Positions 1-6,774 of a DNA stretch of 64,000 nucleotides are shown piece after piece. The notes beneath the pieces are model-generated. The model was not told the DNA's origin and did not search any database. It saw nothing but the letters and a program-made list of their open reading frames with translations. This DNA comes from GWE2-42-39 sp963668595 (GTDB lineage: Bacteria > Bacteroidota > Bacteroidia > Bacteroidales > Prolixibacteraceae). Position numbers and translations under genes: made by a program. Numbering within the stretch: position 1 is the stretch's first letter; every line of letters begins with the position of its first letter. The stretch covers positions 2,666,001 through 2,730,000 of the forward strand of contig OY764876.1 in assembly GCA_963668595.1 (NCBI GenBank), in the 5' to 3' direction.

Positions 1-461
1 TGCTGGCAATCGGAAAAACAGACGAAAAATACTTGCAAACAGGCATGGATATTTTTGCCAAACGTATTCCGCATTACGTGCCTTTCGAGTTCAAAATTAT
101 TCCTGACCTGAAAAACAACCGGAACCTGACAGAAATTCAACAAAAGGAAAAAGAAGGGGAAATGATTTTACGCGAACTGACCACCAGCGACGAACTGATT
201 CTTCTCGACGAAAATGGTTTAACAAACAGCTCGGTTGCTTTTGCACGGTTTTTGGAGAAAAAAATGCTGGCAGGTACCCGCCAGTTGGTTTTTGTTATCG
301 GCGGCCCCTATGGTTTTTCTGAAAGTGTGTATCAACGGGCGAACCAGCGCATTAGTTTATCGCCCATGACCTTTTCGCATCAAATGGTGCGTCTCATTTT
401 TCTCGAACAACTGTACCGGGCTTTTACCATACTGAAAGGTGAACCTTACCACCACGAATAA
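1..461 (+). CDS. rlmH: 23S rRNA (pseudouridine-1915-N3)-methyltransferase, 5' end cut by window
   Basis: RlmH is a SPOUT-class methyltransferase that uses S-adenosylmethionine to N3-methylate pseudouridine 1915 in helix 69 of 23S rRNA. The frame is open from base 3, where the codons read LAIGKTDEKYL, so the true start lies a few codons before the window. The family's hallmarks are visible: the glycine-rich cofactor loop VIGGPYGF and the C-terminal SLSPMTFSHQMVRLIFLEQL followed by YRA and the invariant-looking ending GEPYHHE. About 153 codons are present, close to the full family length of roughly 155. The next gene starts 17 bases downstream on the same strand, so the two may be co-transcribed. 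Confidence 0.95.
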   Translation, partial: LAIGKTDEKYLQTGMDIFAKRIPHYVPFEFKIIPDLKNNRNLTEIQQKEKEGEMILRELTTSDELILLDENGLTNSSVAFARFLEKKMLAGTRQLVFVIGGPYGFSESVYQRANQRISLSPMTFSHQMVRLIFLEQLYRAFTILKGEPYHHE

Positions 462-478
462 ACAAAAAACAACTGCGA

Positions 479-3400
479 ATGAATTCTTTCATAAAAAGAT
501 ATTACCTGCTGATTATTTCGTTTGTGCTGTTTACCGTTGCCATTGTTCAGGAATATGGCCTGATCAAAGATCATCCGGAGGATAAGCTGATTCAGCAATT
601 CCAGACTGATTTTCTGCAACAGGAGAAAAAGCTCGACAAACAACTGTCGCGACTGGTACTGCAAATTGATTCGGTACACAACGATTCGCCCAACTACATG
701 GAAAAATTTTCGTATTTGCAGGAAAGTTTCAAAAAAGAAGGCCTGGGATACATCATATTGCGCGGCAACAGTGTTATTTTTTGGTCCGACAATCGCTTTG
801 CATTTTCACCTTCGGCCTATCCGGCTCTCCGTACCGACAAATTGCTCACTTTGCCCAACAGCGTTTATTACGCTCACCATCTGGCTGCCGGCGATTTACA
901 TATTGTTGGACTCATCCACCTGAAAAACCGTTTTGTTTTTGAAAACCAATATCTGACAAACAGTTTTGCGGCACCATTTCATTTACCAAGCGACTACCAG
1001 ATAAGCAACGAAGGAAGTAAAATATCAGTGCCAATACTCGACCGCGAAGGGAAAAAGGCCTTTTACATTCGTCCGGCAGGCAAGGTCCTCTGCAACAAAG
1101 ATCAAATGTATTTACCCGCACTGCTCTACATGTTGTCGATGCTGTTCCTCTTGTTTTTCACCAGGCAACTGATAAAAGAATACAAAGAAATTTTTATCCT
1201 GAAAATGCTTGCCCTGGGGGGCGGATTATTCTCTTTTTACTGGTTACACATCACTCTCGGAATTCCGGGACTGCTGAAAGTATTCAGTTTTTGGGGTCCT
1301 GAGCAATATGCCAGTTCTTCATGGATTCCATCGCTGGGCGATTTTGCACTGCTTTCGGTGTTATTTTTCTTTTGGTGCCTCAATTTTTCCAAAGAATACC
1401 TGTTGCCTGCACACAATAAATACTGGGCAATTGCAGGATCACTGGGATTCTCGCTCCTGCTTTACATTGCAGCAAGCGGCCTGATCAGCAACCTGGTGCT
1501 CGACAGTAATATTCCGCTAAAACTCTACCGTATCAGCGATTTCGACTTGCATAGCCTGGCCGCTTACGTATCAATTGCATTCCTGCTGTTTGGAGCATTT
1601 CTCGTTCACAACAAGGTTATTCAGCAAAGCATTCACTGGGTGAAGCAACGATTCTTTTTGCTGATTACAATACCATTCTGGATTATTTCCATCGCTGGTG
1701 CTTTCTTGTTTAACCAGCCCATTTGGCACACACTCAGTCTCTTTTTCACAGTCAGCATTTTGCTTTTTATTCTGAAGAAGCGACAAAAAAGATTTTATTC
1801 TCTCTCGTTTATTGTATTGTTTGTTGCATTGTTCTCGGTTTACTCCATTGCCGTTATTTACAAGCAAATAAAAATTCGCGACCTGCAAATACAAAAACTG
1901 AAAGCAGTTACTCTCAGTTCGGAGCACGATCCGGTTGGCGAAATTCTGTTGGCCGATGTACAGTATCGCATGGGAACCGACTACCAAATTCCATCGCTGT
2001 TCGAACCGCCGTATGATTACCTGGAAGATTACCTGCTGCGAAATTATTTCAGCGGGTACTTCTCGCGCTACGATATTCAGACCATTGTATGTTTCGGTGG
2101 CGACAGTCTGCGCGTACAGCCCGACAACGAACTGAAACCCTGTTTCCCGTATTTCGACGAAATGATTAAACGTTCGGGAACCAAACTTAGTGGCTGCGAT
2201 TTCTACCACATGAACAACATGAACGGGCTTACCTCCTACCTCGGTAAAATCTTTTACCCGGTTTACTCCGACACCCTGGGCATTTCAATTTTCATTGAAT
2301 TGAATTCGAAACTGGTTTCCGAAGGAATTGGCTTCCCCGAATTGCTGATGGACCAATCGCTGATGAAGCCCGACAAGTACAAGAACTTCTCCTATGCCAA
2401 ATACTTTAACAACGAGCTGGTAAACCGAAACGGCGAATACCAGTACAACACCTATTTCCTGTCGTACGATATTCCGCCATCTGACAAAGAATTTCAGCTA
2501 TTCAGCTGGGATGGCTACAACCATCTGGTATATAATCTGGGCAAAAACAATTACATTATTGTAAGTAATCAGTCACCCGATTTGCTCGACTGGCTGATTT
2601 CGTTCCCCTACCTGTTTGTTTTTTATACGCTCATTGCCCTCACGCTTCTTTACGCAGGCAACAGCTCGTACCGCCAGCAAACCATCAATCACGACCTGAA
2701 ATTCCGGATACAGGCGGCAATTATCTCGGTAGTGCTGGGCTCCTTATTGTTTGTTGCAGCCGGAACCCTGTTTTACAACCTTCAGGAATACAACAAACGC
2801 CACAAGCAGGGATTGGAAGAGAAGATGCGCTCTATTTCAGAAGAAATTGCGAACCGAATTGCCGAACAGGAGGTGGTTACACCGGCCTCGCATGCATGGC
2901 TATTGCGCGAACTGCACAAGCTCTCCAATATTTTCGAAACCGACATCAATATTTACGATTTCAACGGAGAACTGATGGCCACTTCGCGCCCCGAAATTTT
3001 CAACAAAGGAATTATGTCCACCCGCATGAACTCAACGGCCTATTACCAGTTGCTCGAAAATTACCTGGCCAATTATTTTCAGCCCGAACAAATTGGCTCG
3101 CTTTCATACCTCTCGGCCTACGAACCGATTCTGAATAATAAAGGCGACTACATTGGCTTCCTGAACCTGCCGTATTTTACCAAAGAAGACAGCTTGAAAC
3201 AGGAAATATCGACCTTCATTGTTGCTTTCATCAATTTATACGTGCTGCTTTTCCTTGCCAGTGTAATTGTGGCGGTATTGCTCGCCAACCAGATTACCCG
3301 TCCGCTTTCACTTATCCGTAATAAACTGAAAGGCATTCAGCTGGGCAAAAAAAGTGAGCAGATTAACTATCAGGCTGAAGATGAAATTGGTGCTCTGGTG

Positions 3401-4141
3401 AAGGAATACAACAAAAAAGTGGATGAGCTGGCCGAAAGTGCCGAACTACTTGCCAAAACCGAACGCGAGCTTGCCTGGCGCGAAATGGCCAAGCAAATTG
3501 CCCACGAAATTAAAAACCCGCTTACCCCGATGAAGTTGCACGTGCAATACCTGCAACGGGCCAAACAGGAAGGCATGAACATCAGCGAAGAACAGTTTGA
3601 GAAAGTGACCAAAACACTGATTGAACAGATTGATACCCTCTCGGACATTGCCACCGAATTCTCGAATTTTGCGAAAATTCCACGAGCCAAAAGCGAGGTA
3701 ATCAATCTGGTTGAAAAACTGAAAACCACCGCCGAACTATTCAGCGCGAACCCCAACAAACAGATCAACCTGCAATTGAACGACATTCCGCGCCTGCTCA
3801 TTTTTGCCGATCGCGAACAGCTGTCGAGTGCGCTGGTAAACCTGATTAAAAACGGGCTGCAAGCCATTCCCGACGACCGTCCGGGCGAAATACTTATCTC
3901 GCTGCGCCAGGCAGGCAACAAAGCTATTGTGTCGGTTAGCGACAACGGAACTGGCATCTCCGACGAGTTGCAGCAGCGCATGTTCGAGCCCAACTTCACT
4001 ACCAAAACCAGTGGCATGGGGCTGGGGCTGTCGATCGTTAAAAACGTGGTTGACAACATGCAGGGACGCATCTGGTACGAAACCACCCTTGGTGTGGGAA
4101 CTACTTTTTATATTGAAATACCTGTTTACACTGAAAAATGA
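479..4141 (+). CDS. Large multi-pass membrane sensor histidine kinase
   Basis: A 1220-residue histidine kinase. The N-terminal half holds one membrane segment near residues 8-25, a roughly 150-residue extracytoplasmic part, then a cluster of hydrophobic segments (about residues 205-460), a second non-membrane region and further segments near 700 and 760. A last membrane helix near 915-935 leads into a HAMP linker and a short coiled coil. The H-box is AKQIAHEIKNPLTPMKLH, with the phospho-accepting histidine at about 1009. The ATPase domain has NLIKNGLQAI (N-box), DNGTGIS and GMGLGLSI (G-boxes). This NtrY-like ending is a complete transmitter. No receiver domain is fused and no response regulator lies nearby, so it looks like an orphan. 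Its stop overlaps the next start by four bases (ATGA), implying translational coupling. Ligand unknown. Confidence 0.9.
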   Translation: MNSFIKRYYLLIISFVLFTVAIVQEYGLIKDHPEDKLIQQFQTDFLQQEKKLDKQLSRLVLQIDSVHNDSPNYMEKFSYLQESFKKEGLGYIILRGNSVIFWSDNRFAFSPSAYPALRTDKLLTLPNSVYYAHHLAAGDLHIVGLIHLKNRFVFENQYLTNSFAAPFHLPSDYQISNEGSKISVPILDREGKKAFYIRPAGKVLCNKDQMYLPALLYMLSMLFLLFFTRQLIKEYKEIFILKMLALGGGLFSFYWLHITLGIPGLLKVFSFWGPEQYASSSWIPSLGDFALLSVLFFFWCLNFSKEYLLPAHNKYWAIAGSLGFSLLLYIAASGLISNLVLDSNIPLKLYRISDFDLHSLAAYVSIAFLLFGAFLVHNKVIQQSIHWVKQRFFLLITIPFWIISIAGAFLFNQPIWHTLSLFFTVSILLFILKKRQKRFYSLSFIVLFVALFSVYSIAVIYKQIKIRDLQIQKLKAVTLSSEHDPVGEILLADVQYRMGTDYQIPSLFEPPYDYLEDYLLRNYFSGYFSRYDIQTIVCFGGDSLRVQPDNELKPCFPYFDEMIKRSGTKLSGCDFYHMNNMNGLTSYLGKIFYPVYSDTLGISIFIELNSKLVSEGIGFPELLMDQSLMKPDKYKNFSYAKYFNNELVNRNGEYQYNTYFLSYDIPPSDKEFQLFSWDGYNHLVYNLGKNNYIIVSNQSPDLLDWLISFPYLFVFYTLIALTLLYAGNSSYRQQTINHDLKFRIQAAIISVVLGSLLFVAAGTLFYNLQEYNKRHKQGLEEKMRSISEEIANRIAEQEVVTPASHAWLLRELHKLSNIFETDINIYDFNGELMATSRPEIFNKGIMSTRMNSTAYYQLLENYLANYFQPEQIGSLSYLSAYEPILNNKGDYIGFLNLPYFTKEDSLKQEISTFIVAFINLYVLLFLASVIVAVLLANQITRPLSLIRNKLKGIQLGKKSEQINYQAEDEIGALVKEYNKKVDELAESAELLAKTERELAWREMAKQIAHEIKNPLTPMKLHVQYLQRAKQEGMNISEEQFEKVTKTLIEQIDTLSDIATEFSNFAKIPRAKSEVINLVEKLKTTAELFSANPNKQINLQLNDIPRLLIFADREQLSSALVNLIKNGLQAIPDDRPGEILISLRQAGNKAIVSVSDNGTGISDELQQRMFEPNFTTKTSGMGLGLSIVKNVVDNMQGRIWYETTLGVGTTFYIEIPVYTEK

Positions 4142-4917
4142 TAACAATAACCATTCTTGCTGAAAACACCGCCGGGAAAAACTGCCTGGCCGAGCACGGA
4201 CTTTCGTACCTGGTTCAGGCCGACAAAACAGTTTTGTTCGACACCGGAGCATCCGACTTATTTATTCAGAATGCCAGGAAACTGCATATCGACATCGACC
4301 GTGTTGATACCGTTGTACTGAGCCACGGACACGACGACCATACCGGCGGAATACCGTTTCTGAAAAACAAGAAACTGATTGCCCACCCCGACCTGTTTGT
4401 CGAATGTTTCCGCAAAACCGACCATAGCCCACTCGGATTTCCGCTAAGCCAGGAACAAACCCGAAACGACTTCGACATAACGCTGAGTCGCGGTCCTTTT
4501 CAGGTTTCGGAACAAATATGGTTTCTGGGTGAAGTGCCACGCCTGAACGATTTCGAGGCAAAAGAAACTGCTTTTTTGCATGCCGGTGGCAGCGACAACT
4601 GGATCATGGACGACTCGGCACTGGCAATAACCAGTCCGCATGGATTAATTGTTGTTTCGGGTTGCGCCCATGCCGGTATTTGCAATACGGTTGAACACGC
4701 CATGCTCACTACCGGACAACAAAAAGTGCTGGCCGTAATTGGTGGGTTTCATTTAAAAAAGAACGACCAACTTACCCGAAAAACCATCGACTACCTGAAA
4801 AAACTTGAGGTACAGCATGTGATTCCGGGACACTGCACCATGTTGCCTGCCCTCGCTGCATTTTATGCTGAATGGAACTTTGTGCAACTCCGCACCGGAA
4901 ATGTATTGCGGTTTTGA
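4138..4917 (+). CDS. MBL-fold metallohydrolase, dihydropterin-type (MptA/DHPS-like)
   Basis: A 259-residue metallo-beta-lactamase-fold protein. The metal-binding motif VLSHGHDDHTGGI lies near residue 60. It is followed by the GCAHAGICNTVEHA motif characteristic of the 7,8-dihydropterin-6-methyl-4-(beta-D-ribofuranosyl)aminobenzene-5'-phosphate synthase-like subgroup, then GGFHL and the late VIPGHCT histidine motif. The family hydrolyses or transfers diverse substrates and members are usually annotated only by fold, so the substrate cannot be named. The start ATG lies inside the kinase's terminal codons (ATGA overlap), so both proteins come from one message. It has no signal peptide and is probably cytoplasmic. 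Confidence 0.85.
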   Translation: MITITILAENTAGKNCLAEHGLSYLVQADKTVLFDTGASDLFIQNARKLHIDIDRVDTVVLSHGHDDHTGGIPFLKNKKLIAHPDLFVECFRKTDHSPLGFPLSQEQTRNDFDITLSRGPFQVSEQIWFLGEVPRLNDFEAKETAFLHAGGSDNWIMDDSALAITSPHGLIVVSGCAHAGICNTVEHAMLTTGQQKVLAVIGGFHLKKNDQLTRKTIDYLKKLEVQHVIPGHCTMLPALAAFYAEWNFVQLRTGNVLRF

Positions 4918-5083
4918 TTTTCACTTCGAAGTTGTGCTTAATTTAAAAGAAGAGGAACTGTTTCCATTTTAAATTCTACGACAAAGAATGACTGGAAAGT
5001 GTAAAAAATATGAGAGATTTAGTTTTAATACTGTAAACGGGTTTCTACTAAATACATAATTGTTAAAAATCGTGACTTATTAT

Positions 5084-5485
5084 ATGGAATACCTGGGCTC
5101 TTGTTTATGTAAAGGAATTAAATTTAAAGTTATAGGTGACTTTGAGAGTTTTTACTTATGCCATTGCAGATATTGCAGGAAAGACACAGGATCTGCTCAT
5201 GCTGCAAATTTGTTTTCCTCAACCGCAAAACTGGAATGGACAAAAACGGAAACTGAAATTAAAACGTTTCAACCACACAAAAGTAATCATGTGAAAGCCT
5301 TTTGTACAAATTGTGGTTCTGCGTTACCTAATCTACAAATGCAAGGTAAACTTTTAGTAGTTCCGGCAGGATGTTTAGATACTAAATTAGAAAAACGCCC
5401 CGATGCACACATTTTCATTTCGAATAAAGCAAGTTGGGATGAGTCGCTGGAAAAAATAAATAAATTTGGCTGTTTCCCTGAATAA
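5084..5485 (+). CDS. GFA / CENP-V-type zinc-binding protein
   Basis: A 133-residue protein of the glutathione-dependent formaldehyde-activating enzyme (GFA) family. The zinc-binding cysteines are all present: GSCLCKGI at the N-terminus, CHCRYCRKDTG near residue 22-32 and FCTNCGSALP near residue 70. Family members adopt a Mis18/CENP-V-like fold; most bacterial ones have no proven activity despite the name. The ATG at 5084 is chosen because MEYLGSCLC matches the family's usual beginning; an in-frame TTG eight codons earlier is also possible. The gene is visibly richer in A and T than valS or the kinase and sits in an accessory stretch next to a repeated element, which suggests acquisition by transfer (inference). 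Confidence 0.85.
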   Translation: MEYLGSCLCKGIKFKVIGDFESFYLCHCRYCRKDTGSAHAANLFSSTAKLEWTKTETEIKTFQPHKSNHVKAFCTNCGSALPNLQMQGKLLVVPAGCLDTKLEKRPDAHIFISNKASWDESLEKINKFGCFPE

Positions 5486-5772
5486 ATAAAGAGATTTACT
5501 CTTGTATTTTGATATAAATAGACTTGGAGGAACAACTTAATCGAGGCTAATTTATGACTACAATATTTTGCATTACAGATGCTGTGGAATGTGTTGTAGC
5601 TAATTTTTCGTACTGACATATCATCTCGCTGACGCTCTTCCCTCGACAAGCTTCAGCACGCAATAACAACTTGCAAGTGTCTGCTAATCTGAACGCAAAA
5701 AAAACGCTATATTGGTGCAACTAAAATGTGTATAGAAGTATCCAATAAAAATAACGTCTGGAATTAACAAGT

Positions 5773-6219
5773 ATGAAAAAACTTCATCGATTGGTTATTA
5801 TTCCACTGATTCTTACCTTGTTTGTTTTTGGAATGTGTTCAGAAGAGAAAAATCCGGAAATCGATCCGGTTAATAAAGTAAACTTCGACACATTAACATT
5901 CAGTCACTCGATGAAAGGATGGGAATTATACAGTTGGCCCAAAGGCAACGATTGGAGATATTCAATATTACCGGGGACAAACAGAGTAAAATCATACGGA
6001 GAGGTTACTTCAAATCTAATTGTATGCGGTAAGGATTCACTTAAAATGCTACTCAATAAGTTTCCGGAAGGTGAAAATATATTTTGGCTTAGTGAAGAGT
6101 GGTTAAAAAAGAGCTGGAGTACCAGCTATGGCAATCTTTCGTTACCTGCCGATAATATAGTTACTGAGATAAAAGATTATTGTACTCAAAAAAAACTGGT
6201 ACTAAATATCAGCAACTAA
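5773..6219 (+). CDS. Small putative lipoprotein of unknown function
   Basis: 148 residues, not recognised. The N-terminus is a signal peptide (MKKLHRLVIIPLILTLFVFG) ending at MCSEEKN, where the cysteine is a plausible lipidation site, although the preceding FGM is not an ideal lipobox. The mature part has a conserved-looking core, SMKGWELYSWPKGNDWRYSI followed by LPGTN and later WLSEEWLKKSW. This resembles small uncharacterised proteins carrying a GWELYSW-type motif, but no function is assigned here. It is AT-rich like the GFA gene upstream and is followed within 60 bases by repeat copy A. No partner gene or operon structure is evident. Confidence 0.65.
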   Translation: MKKLHRLVIIPLILTLFVFGMCSEEKNPEIDPVNKVNFDTLTFSHSMKGWELYSWPKGNDWRYSILPGTNRVKSYGEVTSNLIVCGKDSLKMLLNKFPEGENIFWLSEEWLKKSWSTSYGNLSLPADNIVTEIKDYCTQKKLVLNISN

Positions 6220-6272
6220 CTTTTGCACTGACATTGCAAAATTTGAATCAGCTTAATTAAAAAACGGGGAAG

Positions 6273-6680
6273 CATAATCTTGCTGTAACCGCATAGCGGT
6301 GTCCTGTTTGTAGCAAATACCACATACCAAACTCTCGGCCGTTCTGCCATCACACCAATAGAAAAAGGAAGCCCTAACGGCCGGAAGCAGAATCAGCCCG
6401 TACGTGTGCGAACGAAACAAAGCCAGCTTTCAATCGGCACTTCTCTACTCGTTGCAAAACATCAAAAAGGCGCGCCCAATAGCTGTCACCAAGCGTAGAA
6501 GATTAGCCGGAGGTTCCGGCAAGCTTTCTTCACCCAGAGATTTTTCCCCGGAAGTTCCGGCGGGATTTTCTCACATAGTAGATAGTTCCCCGGAGGTTCC
6601 GGCTGACTTTCTCACCCTGAGGACGGTTCCCCGGAAGTTCCGGCTGACTTTCCTCACAGTGAGGACGGCGTGAACCGAAC
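6273..6680 (+). repeat. 0.4-kb interspersed element, copy A (inverted partner at 47560-47968)
   Basis: This stretch between the lipoprotein and valS is nearly identical to the complement of 47560-47968. Shared landmarks in order are a small hairpin (ACCGC-AT-AGCGGT), the string CTAACGGCCGGAAGCAGAAT, GTGTGCGAACGAAACAAAGCC, the palindrome GGCGCGCC, and a 3' half of about four 42-45-base units. Each unit combines a CCGGAAGTTCCGG-type palindrome with a TTTCNTCAC spacer, the last one ending CCTCACAGTGAGG. A reading frame (LAGG, GKLSSPRDFSPE and so on) is open across both copies, but the differences include a one-base indel near its end and are not mostly silent, so it is probably non-coding. No transposase is visible. 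Confidence 0.85.
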
Positions 6681-6719
6681 TTTCCCCCCGGCATCCACCG
6701 TTTTACCCAAACTTTTTCC

Positions 6720-6727
6720 TATTTTTG
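6720..6727 (+). promoter_or_regulatory. Probable -7 box for valS
   Basis: TATTTTTG matches the Bacteroidota -7 consensus TAnnTTTG and lies 47 bases before the valS start codon. No TTG is found at the ideal distance upstream, so the -33 element is weak or absent. The box lies just after repeat copy A, so the element ends directly at the promoter region of valS. Confidence 0.45.
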
Positions 6728-6774
6728 CAGGCTAAAAATTAACGACTTTCAAATACAGCAATCATAATACAATT

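Noticed and set aside
1571..2209. Antisense open frame within the histidine kinase
   Set aside because: It shadows a gene with complete domain evidence and shows no own features.
3370..4252. Two antisense open frames (238 and 171 codons) in the kinase 3' end
   Set aside because: Low-complexity serine-rich or arginine-rich translations produced by the codon usage of the sense gene.
5600..5670. GC-richer fragment in the 5486-5772 gap (CTCGACAAGCTTCAG)
   Set aside because: It resembles short interspersed words seen in many genomes, but only one copy is present here and no structure could be supported.
6404..6673. Protein-coding gene in repeat A (and its partner in copy B, 47582-47791)
   Set aside because: The two frames differ by non-silent changes and a one-base indel near the end, and the sequence is better explained by palindromic DNA repeats.
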